DNA of 38,859 bases from T3Sed10-241 sp036796255. GTDB taxonomy: Bacteria; Bacteroidota; Bacteroidia; Flavobacteriales_D; Cryomorphaceae. Positions 24,859 through 32,963 of this stretch are shown here, in pieces. The first letter of the stretch is position 1. The number at the start of each line of letters is the position of its first letter. The stretch covers positions 1 to 38,859 of the forward strand of contig DAIRDH010000031.1 in NCBI GenBank assembly GCA_036796255.1, read 5' to 3'. Below the pieces are notes generated by a model, which saw nothing but the letters and a program-made list of their open reading frames with translations, ran no database searches and had not been told where the DNA came from. Position numbers and translations under genes: made by a program.

Positions 24859-26481
24859 TTAATACTCTGTCTTGGCCAGATTGTAGGTTGCGTAGGTATT
24901 TTGCTCCAGTACATTGATTGCTGTTTGATAGGTCTTCCAGAAGGGGTTGAAAACCTGATAATACGCCGAATAATCCCAAAGGTTGCGGGCTATAAGGGCC
25001 TTGAGCCTTCCATCAATCATTACTTTGGCCTTGATATAACCTTCCTCATCCCACTCCATGTCTTCATCAGCAGCGTAGGCGCGCATTGCTTCTACAACTG
25101 GTTGCATGTCAAAGTTGGCGATGTAGCTTTCTACTGTTGGATGGGCTTTAATGATTTTTTTGCGGTTGGAATTCGCGTAACTTATCGCAAAATTGTTCAT
25201 CACACCTTTTCGAATCAAATCCGAATTGAGCTTGGCATTGTAAGAAGTGTCAATCGGAACAAAAATGTCTGGTAGAATTCCCCCACCGCCATACACCACA
25301 CGTTGCTTGTCAGTAAAGTATTTCAGGGAGTCGGGCATATAAAGGCTATCCAGGGACCACAGCTCACCGCTCTCGTAGCGTTCCATTTTCTCCTGATAGT
25401 ACGCCTGCACCCCTTCGTCGTAGGGCTTCTGTATACAACGCCCGCTCGGGGTAAAATATTTTTGTGTTGTAAGCCTCACCACTGAGCCATCGGGTAGGGG
25501 AATGGGGCGCTGCACCAATCCTTTGCCAAAACTGCGGCGGCCTATCACCAAGCCGCGGTCGTGGTCTTGGATAGCACCGGCCACGATTTCTGAAGCACTT
25601 GCCGAGCCATCATCTATAAGTATCACCAAACGCCCCGTTAGAAAGTCACCGCTAGAGCTTGATTTTGCTTCCCTGCGCGGATAGCTCTTGCCTTCCGTGT
25701 ATACAATAAGATCATTGTAGCCCAGAAATTGATCAGAAAGTTGAATGCTCGTTTCGAGCAATCCGCCTCCATTACCTTGCAGGTCAAGGATTAAATCTTT
25801 CATGCCTTGCTCTTTGAGCTTGGCTATGGCGGCGTGAAACTCATCCATCGTGGTTTTAGAAAAACGATTGAGTTTAATGTAGCCTACATCATCGGTTGCC
25901 ATGTAAGCAGCGTCAAGGCTGTAGATGGGAATCTTGTCGCGTATAATTTCAAAATCGAGGGGGCCTTTGGCACCCCTGCGCAGTATGGCCACATTCACTT
26001 TGGTGTCTTTGGCTCCCCTCAGCCGCAGCGCCACGTCATTGTTGTTGATGCCCACACCGGCCACATTTTCACCTTCGATACTTACTATTTTATCTCCAGC
26101 CATTATACCAAGCTTTTCGCTGGGACCGCCGGATATTGGCGAGACCACGGTTATGGTATCTTTCAGGATATTGAATTGTATTCCTATCCCTTCAAAATTG
26201 CCCTCAAGGCCTTCGTTTGCCTTTTCCACCTCCTCAGCCGGGATGTAAACTGAATGCGGATCGAGTTCGGCGAGGATCTTTACAATGGCTTGCTCTACAA
26301 GGTCTTCTGTGTCCACACTGTCCACATAGTTTTGCTCAAGATGATAGAGCAAGGCTGTAAACTTTTCCGCATTCTGTCTAAAATCAGAATCGGTAACAGG
26401 ATTTTGTGCCTTTGCGGCAAAGAAAGCCACTGCCATGACCACAGTGCTTGTCAGAATCTTCAATCGATACGGTACGTTCAT
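24859..26481 (-). CDS. C-terminal processing protease (S41 family)
   Basis: 540 residues. Signal peptide 1-25, then the CTP N-terminal helices (LLYHLEQNYVDSVDTEDLVEQAI), a PDZ domain (about 93-180, with GIGIQFN and GIMAGDKIVSIEG), and the S41 catalytic core. The serine lies in DGSASASE (291-298) and the general-base Lys320 in RRSFGKGLVQ. These Ser-Lys proteases cut exported proteins near their C-termini, guided by the PDZ domain. The C-terminal 150 residues are a helical extension typical of Bacteroidota members. It is divergent from the sigma/pseudoprotease gene across 246 bp. Confidence 0.95.
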   Translation of the reverse strand: MNVPYRLKILTSTVVMAVAFFAAKAQNPVTDSDFRQNAEKFTALLYHLEQNYVDSVDTEDLVEQAIVKILAELDPHSVYIPAEEVEKANEGLEGNFEGIGIQFNILKDTITVVSPISGGPSEKLGIMAGDKIVSIEGENVAGVGINNNDVALRLRGAKDTKVNVAILRRGAKGPLDFEIIRDKIPIYSLDAAYMATDDVGYIKLNRFSKTTMDEFHAAIAKLKEQGMKDLILDLQGNGGGLLETSIQLSDQFLGYNDLIVYTEGKSYPRREAKSSSSGDFLTGRLVILIDDGSASASEIVAGAIQDHDRGLVIGRRSFGKGLVQRPIPLPDGSVVRLTTQKYFTPSGRCIQKPYDEGVQAYYQEKMERYESGELWSLDSLYMPDSLKYFTDKQRVVYGGGGILPDIFVPIDTSYNAKLNSDLIRKGVMNNFAISYANSNRKKIIKAHPTVESYIANFDMQPVVEAMRAYAADEDMEWDEEGYIKAKVMIDGRLKALIARNLWDYSAYYQVFNPFWKTYQTAINVLEQNTYATYNLAKTEY

Positions 26482-26727
26482 TCGATAAAATTAAGGATTT
26501 CAGTCGTTACCATCACTTTTAAGGTCGTGTTAATATAGGTTAAGCGCTATTTTAACTACGCATTGCGCCTGCAATTGTTCTGCCAAAACAACAAAAGCCT
26601 GAAACCCGTCTTCATTTGCTGTGCCATAACCTTTTGGCGCTAACCGGCGTATAAATGCGAATTAGGAGAGGGCATCCGTCCCTGCAGGTCAGTTGCTCTT
26701 CAAGGGTTTTTAATGGCATAGGTATCT

Positions 26728-28290
26728 ATGAATCAGGATAAACTTTACAGTTTTAGTGTTGAAGATTGGAAATTGCTCGAAGGGCAATTCCGTGATTTGT
26801 ACCGCCCTACATACGCCTTCGTCCTTGAAAACAAAGGCTCTATGGCCGAGGCCCATGATGTGTATGTAGATGCATTCCTTTATTACCTCCAACTGATCGA
26901 GTTCAAAGGCTTCACCTTAGTAGAAAGGGCAGAAGTGCTCATTTATTCATTCTCTCGAAAGTTGTGGTTGCTCAAATTGGAAAAGCGTCGCGTTGACCTT
27001 GACTTCGTTAAGCACCGACGCGAGTATTTTGAGATGGAAGAAGCTTTTCATCAAATCGACTCCATCAACCAGCGCAGCCTCAAAACATCCGAAAAACTAG
27101 CTCAAATAGGTGAACCCTGCCGCACTTTGATGCTCGAATGCGTGGGTCGACGAAAGGATATTGATCAGGTGGCACCCAGGCTAGGGTATACAGACGAAAG
27201 TCGTGCACTCGCCAACTTGGCACAATGTACGCTAAAGCTTATAAAACTGACTGAAGGCAAAGAATTTGAGCTGAGCATTGAGCGTTTTCAAATCATCATG
27301 CGCTATGCACTTGATGGGATGGAGCAGGCATCACAGGATTTTAAAGATGAAGAAAAACTCTGTCTCACCATGGTATCTCGTGTGGTGGCCATGGTGCGCA
27401 ACCATGTAAATCGGGGCGAGCGCGTGGACCGATTCCGCGAAATGCAGGAAAAGTCCTTGCCTCACAGCCTTGCAGCTATTGATGAAATGGAAGAAGAAGG
27501 CAGCCCAAAGCAAAAACTCATGAAATCAATTGTAACAATAAGCGTGGTCATCATGGCCGCCGTAAGTGTATCAGCGCTTACGGCTTTCGGTGTTTCAGAG
27601 GCATTGCACAGCAAGCACGAAAACGACCTCGCAGCCATCGAGGCTTCAACCGACACGCTAAACACAGAAGAAATTGCACTGCCTCTTGAATTGCCTCCTT
27701 CCGACGTATCTGCCTTTGCCATCGCCGATGGGGGCTACCTCATTACGGCAGCTGGTCCATTGCGCCTTGCCAGCCGTATCGCACTTCAATCGCCTGAATG
27801 GGAGGGAGAACTACAAGTCAACATCCTGCACGTAGACACGCTTCAGGGCCTTGCATTATTACAGGTCGAAGCGCTTCCGCAAAATGCAGCACGCCTCCCA
27901 TACAGACTTGCTCCCGAACCTGGCAAGCTCGGTGATCATCTTTACTCTTTATCATTCAGGGATGGTGCAATGCAATACAGTGATGGAAGCCTAAGTGCTA
28001 TTCTTGGCGATGGTCAGGCCCAGGTGTACATGCCGTCGGCGTCGGCCGGCGCGCCGGTGATAGGCAGCAAAGGACAAATAGAGGGTATGCTCCTCACCGG
28101 CAGTTCAGAAGGCGCCCTGCTCAATAACTTTGTAAGCGCTGCCAGCATGGCTTCCTGGCTCCGTGTCCTGACTACTACCCATGAGCTCGACTTAAAACTT
28201 AGCGCAAGAAATGGACTTTACTACAGTGAAAAGCCCCGACAGGTAGAGCAACTACAACCCTTTGTTTACGGGCTCAAAATATATCACTGA
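26728..28290 (+). CDS. ECF-like sigma factor fused to a membrane helix and an HtrA-like pseudoprotease
   Basis: 520 residues in one uninterrupted frame. Residues 10-90 resemble sigma region 2 of Bacteroidota ECF factors (FRDLYRPTYAFVLENKGSMA, EAHDVYVDAFLYYLQ, LIYSFSRKLWLLKLEKRR). Residues 120-175 resemble region 4 (LAQIGEPCRTLMLECVG, then IDQVAPRLGYTDES). A helical linker (180-262) leads to one membrane helix (267-290). Residues 327-480 follow the trypsin/HtrA pattern (GYLITAAGPL, DTLQGLALLQV, ASAGAPVIGSKGQIEGM), but the positions of His, Asp and Ser hold Gly343, Gly374 and Ala440. I infer a membrane-tethered sigma factor with an extracytoplasmic sensor. Loss of DNA or core binding by the sigma part cannot be excluded. 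A terminator follows at 28359. Confidence 0.75.
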   Translation: MNQDKLYSFSVEDWKLLEGQFRDLYRPTYAFVLENKGSMAEAHDVYVDAFLYYLQLIEFKGFTLVERAEVLIYSFSRKLWLLKLEKRRVDLDFVKHRREYFEMEEAFHQIDSINQRSLKTSEKLAQIGEPCRTLMLECVGRRKDIDQVAPRLGYTDESRALANLAQCTLKLIKLTEGKEFELSIERFQIIMRYALDGMEQASQDFKDEEKLCLTMVSRVVAMVRNHVNRGERVDRFREMQEKSLPHSLAAIDEMEEEGSPKQKLMKSIVTISVVIMAAVSVSALTAFGVSEALHSKHENDLAAIEASTDTLNTEEIALPLELPPSDVSAFAIADGGYLITAAGPLRLASRIALQSPEWEGELQVNILHVDTLQGLALLQVEALPQNAARLPYRLAPEPGKLGDHLYSLSFRDGAMQYSDGSLSAILGDGQAQVYMPSASAGAPVIGSKGQIEGMLLTGSSEGALLNNFVSAASMASWLRVLTTTHELDLKLSARNGLYYSEKPRQVEQLQPFVYGLKIYH

Positions 28291-28358
28291 AAAAAGCAAC
28301 TTCTTGAAAAAAGTATCGTAATAATTGCGAACTGGCTTAACACAGTGAGCGAATTTAT

Positions 28359-28391
28359 AAAAAGCCTCCCGGGCTATGGGGAGGCTTTTTT
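28359..28391. terminator. Bidirectional terminator
   Basis: AAAAAGCCTCCC (28359-28370) pairs with GGGAGGCTTTTT (28379-28390), loop of 8 nt, with T and A runs on either side. It separates the convergent sigma-fusion gene and trxB. Confidence 0.92.
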
Positions 28392-28436
28392 CTTACGTTT
28401 AATTTTCGGCGAAAGCCATGATGCAATGCCAACGGA

Positions 28437-29354
28437 TCAATGAATCCCCTTGTCGGCAAGGTATCGCTCAGCATCGAGCGCAGCCATGCAGCCCGTACCT
28501 GCAGCGGTAACCGCTTGCCTGTAATTCTTGTCAGCTGCATCGCCACTTGCAAATACACCTGGAATATTGGTTTTTGTGCTTCCCGGCTGAATTTTGAGAT
28601 AGCCCACATTGTCCATATCAAGCTGGCCTTTGAAAATGTCGGTATTTGGCTTATGACCTATAGCCACGAAAAATCCTGTGACGGGAAACTCCGTAATTTC
28701 ACCGGATTGGATGTTGCGTACGCGCACACCTTCTACGGCATTGTCACCAAGTATCTCTACGGTTTCAGTGTTCCACATGATTTCAATATTGGGCATATTC
28801 ATCACGCGGTGCTGCATAGCTTTGGAGGCGCGCATTTCATCTCGGCGCACCAGCATGGTCACTTTCTTACAAAGTTTCGCAAGATAACTGGCCTCTTCAG
28901 CAGCGGTATCACCAGCCCCAACAATGGCCACTTCCTGACCTTTATAGAAGAAGCCATCACACACTGCACATGCGCTTACGCCAAATCCGTTGAGCCTTTG
29001 CTCGCTCTCGATACCAAGCCATTTTGCAGAAGCACCTGTAGAGATGATCACCGTATCGGCACTTACTTGCTTGTTGCCATCTATGGTCACAATATGCTTT
29101 TCGCCACTAAAATCAACGGCAGTGGCCAGACCATAGCGTACATCCGTTCCAAAACGCTCTGCCTGCTTCTGAAAGTCGACCATCATTTCAGGACCTTTTA
29201 CTCCGTCGGGGTAGCCGGGATAATTTTCTACTTCAGTGGTGATGGTGAGCTGTCCGCCAGGCTGTAAACCTTGGTACATTACGGGGTGCATGTCAGCGCG
29301 TGCAGCGTAGATCGCGGCGGTGTAGCCTGCCGGCCCGGAGCCAATAATGAGGCA
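28437..29354 (-). CDS. trxB: Thioredoxin-disulfide reductase, start lost in gap
   Basis: 305 visible residues; only about 6-10 N-terminal residues are missing, since CLIIGSGPAGYTAAIYAAR (the FAD-binding GxGxxG) begins at the gap edge. The redox-active cysteines are in SACAVCDGFFY (CAVC rather than the commoner CATC). The NADPH-binding GAGDTAAEEA and the second FAD motif GVFASGDAAD are intact. The enzyme reduces thioredoxin with NADPH in the cytoplasm. Confidence 0.95.
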   Translation of the reverse strand, partial: CLIIGSGPAGYTAAIYAARADMHPVMYQGLQPGGQLTITTEVENYPGYPDGVKGPEMMVDFQKQAERFGTDVRYGLATAVDFSGEKHIVTIDGNKQVSADTVIISTGASAKWLGIESEQRLNGFGVSACAVCDGFFYKGQEVAIVGAGDTAAEEASYLAKLCKKVTMLVRRDEMRASKAMQHRVMNMPNIEIMWNTETVEILGDNAVEGVRVRNIQSGEITEFPVTGFFVAIGHKPNTDIFKGQLDMDNVGYLKIQPGSTKTNIPGVFASGDAADKNYRQAVTAAGTGCMAALDAERYLADKGIH

Positions 29355-29454
29355 NNNNNNNNNNNNNNNNNNNNNNNNNNNNNNNNNNNNNNNNNNNNNN
29401 NNNNNNNNNNNNNNNNNNNNNNNNNNNNNNNNNNNNNNNNNNNNNNNNNNNNNN
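29355..29454. other. Scaffold gap (100 N)
   Basis: One hundred N between trxB and the DUF4249 gene. A frame can be read through the N run from one gene to the other, but that would be an artefact: both genes lack their ends here. Confidence 0.98.
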
Positions 29455-30311
29455 GCAAAGGGTGAGCCATTGGCGCCGATTTGCGCTTCAAAAGTGCGGA
29501 AGAAGTCATACACCGGGCGGGTGGTGCTGCAAAACTTGAACAAAAAAATGTCGCCAGATTTGAAAAACCGCGCTTCATCACCGATGTCGCCTGGTCGATT
29601 CGAATTGGGCGGCTGTCCCCTTGTGAAGCCTACCTCAATCGTCTCACTGTTGAAAAAGTCGTCCGCAAATGCTGCCCCAAGAGGAGGGAAGAAGCTGCCA
29701 TCGGCCGGTGTATCCGGATCAACAGGCAGAATACGCTTCGTAAATACCCGGTAAGCGTTATTTAGGGTGTCAGGATCGCTCACATTGGCAAATACAAAAC
29801 CAAAGGAAGGGCTGTTGGCCCAAAGCCTGAACCAAACGGAATCGGGCGCCAGTATATTTGGGATGTGCGCGACCGCATCAAGCTGCTTTCCCAGCGCCGA
29901 TACTTCGAGGCGGTAGGTGGTATTTTCCTCTCCCAGCAAGGAAGGGTCTAAACCGATATAGCCGCACAATGAGGCCTCGGCCAATTGCCCGGCGGGAATA
30001 CCGGAAACCTCTTCAAAAAGAGGGAGCAACTCATCAGAAAGCTCATCTGTACACACACGCTGCAGTGCAATGCCATTGACTGTGACCTCTGCATCGTCTA
30101 CAAACAATGCAGCAAAATCTTCGAAACTGGTGGGCTCGTAAAAGCCCCTTGTGCGGCTCACGAACACAATGGGTGGCATCCCGTTTTCAACACGCCCTTC
30201 AATCACCACTTGCATCTCGCCCGTGGGCACATCAATTTCTATTTCTTTTTCACAGGCGCTCACCGTGGCCAGCAAAAGCAAAAGAAGAAGGATGTAGCGA
30301 AAGTGATTCAT
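29455..30311 (-). CDS. DUF4249 lipoprotein, C-terminus lost in gap
   Basis: 285 visible residues. A signal peptide ends in the lipobox TVSAC (CEKEIEIDVP). Then comes the DUF4249 pattern: EMQVVIEGRVENGMPPIVFVSRTRGFYEP, VDDAEVTVNG, TTYRLEVSALGKQLDAVAHIP, and ALTDDFFN-like AFADDFFNSETIEVGFTRG. The last 40-60 residues of the family are missing. DUF4249 proteins accompany TonB-dependent receptors and probably bind ligand at the cell surface like SusD. The start codon is one base after the receptor's stop codon, so the pair is cotranslated. Confidence 0.9.
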
Positions 30312-30312
30312 C

Positions 30313-32712
30313 TCAAAATATAAAATTCCATGTTACAGACGGCAGAATGGGGAAAAGGCTTACCTGCCGCGCTGATATTCTAAAGCTATTGTCTTCAGGC
30401 CTTCCTTCATCGGCGAAATAGTAGAAGAAGGGATTCAACCTGCTGTACACATTGTAAATGCTAAACACCCATTTGGATTGAACCCTTTTGCGCTGCATGC
30501 TGCTTTCGCCTGTGATCGGATCCAAAACGGCGCGCATCGGATTGACTGAATAGGTCGCAGCCAAATCCATACGGTGGTAGTCGATCATGCGCACGCTGTT
30601 GCGGTCGCTGTATTGCAGGGTTAGTCTGTTTTCGATAAAGTATGCATTGGAAGGCAGCGTAATGGGTCTGCCGGTACCGTATACAAAATTGCCAGAAAGG
30701 CTCCATTTTTCACTCAATTGATGCGCTACCACCAATGCAAGGTCGTGCGTGCGGTCAAAATTTGCCGGAAACCAGCGCCCCCCGTTGAGCGCATCAAATT
30801 GCCGTTCGGTGCGGCTCAGCGTGTAGCCCAGCCAGCCGGTTGTTTTGCCTTTTATTTTTCGCAAAAAGAGTTCAAGTCCAGCGGCATAGCCCCGCCCGAA
30901 AGTGAGAAAATTATCCTCATTGTTGCCCACGGCATCTGTGGGCTGGTAGTTTTCCTGATACTCCACCAGGTTGCGCATGTCTTTGTAAAAAAGCTCAGCC
31001 GAAGCTTCAATGGCTCCATCTGATAATGTGCGGAAATACCCTACAGCCCATTGGCGTCCGAATTGCGGTTCCACCACATCGGTGCTGGGCAGCCACACAT
31101 CTGTGGGCAACGCCAATGGCGACACATTCGCCAGATGTATATACTGGTAGTTTTGAGTAAAAGAAGCCTTTAATGAAGAAAAGCCATTGAGCGTATAGCG
31201 CACCTGCAGCCTTGGCTCAAAGCCAGAATATTGGGCTACTTTATCACCCCGCCCAAAACGTATGCTGTCTCTGGGATTGTTAATGTCGTCGAGCAGATAG
31301 CGCGTGAAGGGCCCCACGTGTTGGAATCCTGTGATGCGCAAACCTGCTTCCACCCGCCAGCGCTCGCCAATGTCGAATTCGTCGGCTATCCAAGCCCCGC
31401 CCTCATGGCTGTATAACTGCTGCTGCTCGCCCAGGTCAAATACCGTTTCACCCTGCACCGCACTGCTGTTGTTGGGGCTGATGTCGTGAAATACATACAT
31501 CACGCCAACATTAATACGGTGCCCACCTAAGTAAAAAGTGAGGTCAGGTTGAAAGCGGTAATCCCTGATTTTGCTCCTCACCTGAAGCTCAAATTCATCT
31601 TGTCCGCCCCTGAAGCCAAAGCGGTAATTAGTGTGCGTACCTTGCAATGATAGAAAGGCTTTTTGGCCCAGGCGCTTTTTCCAGCCTGCCGTGATGATCC
31701 TGTTGCCCCAATCCACATCGGTATTGAATTCCGTTTGCGCGCTGTTAAAGCCGAATACATCATCGCCGGTGTAGGCACTGATAAATAGCTCGCTGCCGTC
31801 GTTCAGGTCAAAATCAAGCCTGCCGTTGATATCGTAGAAGTAGTAATTGCTTCCGCCAAATGTAGAGTTCTCATTAATAAAGGGCCTCGTCAGCACATCT
31901 ATATAAGTCCTTCTTCCAGAAATTAGAAATGAAGACTTCCCTTTTTGCAGAGGGCCTTCCAGCGTGAGCCGACTTGAAATGAGACCAATGCCACCGCGCG
32001 CGCCATATTCGGTCTTACTGCCTTTGCGCTGCTTCACGTCTATGACTGAAGCGAGCCTTTCTCCATAACTTGCAGGCATGCCGCCCTTATACAACGTGAC
32101 ATCTTCAACTGCATCATTGTTAAATACGCTGAAGAAGCCCAGCAAATGAGATGCATTGTACACCGGCGCTCCATCAAAGAGAATGAGATTTTGATCCGGT
32201 CCACCTCCCCGCACGAAGAAGCCCGCGTTGCCTTCGCCTGAGGCTTGCACTCCCGGCAAGAGTTGCAATGTTTTGAGCAGGTCAATCTCACCGAGAAAGG
32301 CCGGCAAGGTTTCGATCAAGGCCATGTCGAGGGTGGTACTCCCCATTTGTGCACTCCCCAAATGCGCCTGCCTTTCCGCATCAATGCGCACCTCACCAAG
32401 GGTGGTAAGCTCAAGGGCCACATTGCGGGTGATTACATCGCCAGCCTTCACGCGAATGTCTTCATGGTAACTTTCAAACCCAACATAACGCACTGTGAAG
32501 CTGTGACGCCCGGTTGGGATGTTTAGCGTGTATTTGCCCTCCGCATCGCTTATTGCACCTTTTTGCAAGGGCATCACCAGCACTGTAGCCCCAGGCAGTG
32601 GATCGCCACTGATGGCGTCCCTTATTTCGCCACTGATTTGAACTTGTGCGTCAAGCTCGCATGCATATGCAAGAGACCCTACCAGTATCAGGATGTGATA
32701 TATAAATTTCAT
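30313..32712 (-). CDS. TonB-dependent receptor with carboxypeptidase-like N-terminal domain
   Basis: 799 residues. Signal peptide (the segment LAYAC could be a lipobox, or cleavage may follow DAQ). Residues 24-110 are a CarboxypepD_reg-like beta-sandwich (ISGEIRDAISGDPLPGATVLV and PTGRHSFTVRYVGFES). The plug at about 120-230 has FVRGGGPDQNLILFDGAPVYNASHLLGFFSVFN. The rest is a barrel ending in an aromatic residue (TWNFIF). It imports a ligand across the outer membrane with TonB energy. Together with the DUF4249 lipoprotein it forms a SusCD-like pair of unknown substrate. Confidence 0.93.
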   Translation of the reverse strand: MKFIYHILILVGSLAYACELDAQVQISGEIRDAISGDPLPGATVLVMPLQKGAISDAEGKYTLNIPTGRHSFTVRYVGFESYHEDIRVKAGDVITRNVALELTTLGEVRIDAERQAHLGSAQMGSTTLDMALIETLPAFLGEIDLLKTLQLLPGVQASGEGNAGFFVRGGGPDQNLILFDGAPVYNASHLLGFFSVFNNDAVEDVTLYKGGMPASYGERLASVIDVKQRKGSKTEYGARGGIGLISSRLTLEGPLQKGKSSFLISGRRTYIDVLTRPFINENSTFGGSNYYFYDINGRLDFDLNDGSELFISAYTGDDVFGFNSAQTEFNTDVDWGNRIITAGWKKRLGQKAFLSLQGTHTNYRFGFRGGQDEFELQVRSKIRDYRFQPDLTFYLGGHRINVGVMYVFHDISPNNSSAVQGETVFDLGEQQQLYSHEGGAWIADEFDIGERWRVEAGLRITGFQHVGPFTRYLLDDINNPRDSIRFGRGDKVAQYSGFEPRLQVRYTLNGFSSLKASFTQNYQYIHLANVSPLALPTDVWLPSTDVVEPQFGRQWAVGYFRTLSDGAIEASAELFYKDMRNLVEYQENYQPTDAVGNNEDNFLTFGRGYAAGLELFLRKIKGKTTGWLGYTLSRTERQFDALNGGRWFPANFDRTHDLALVVAHQLSEKWSLSGNFVYGTGRPITLPSNAYFIENRLTLQYSDRNSVRMIDYHRMDLAATYSVNPMRAVLDPITGESSMQRKRVQSKWVFSIYNVYSRLNPFFYYFADEGRPEDNSFRISARQVSLFPILPSVTWNFIF

Positions 32713-32763
32713 TCAGCCCAAGGCTAACAATTGATATGGACGCTTGTTGCCCCCTTCGCGTTG

Positions 32764-32771
32764 CAAATTTG
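32764..32771 (-). promoter_or_regulatory. Possible -7 box of the receptor operon
   Basis: CAAATTTG (palindromic) matches the TAnnTTTG box in seven of eight positions, followed on the minus strand by CAACG as in many Bacteroidota promoters. It is about 50 bp before the receptor start codon. Confidence 0.35.
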
Positions 32772-32963
32772 GCAAAACCGCTGCAATTGCCTACCTATTT
32801 TTGCAGAACGCACCCCAAGCGTTTAGCTTTCCGCAAATTTGAGAGAAAGCTTGAATTCTAGGATTCTAAACATCCTGACTTTTTTGACCATTTACGATGG
32901 ACAAACCTGACTAATTTTACCCAAGCATAAATATGTGCTGTACAATTAACCAACAATTATTTT

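Noticed and set aside
26728..28290. Two separate genes merged by a frameshift error in the sigma-pseudoprotease frame
   Set aside because: One frame runs without interruption from sigma region 2 through linker and membrane helix to the C-terminal domain, with no internal start spacing or composition break; still worth confirming with reads.
28437..30311. A single 624-residue protein joining DUF4249 and thioredoxin reductase
   Set aside because: The frame reads through 100 N. The N-terminal part is a lipoprotein and the rest a cytoplasmic flavoenzyme, so the join is a scaffold artefact.
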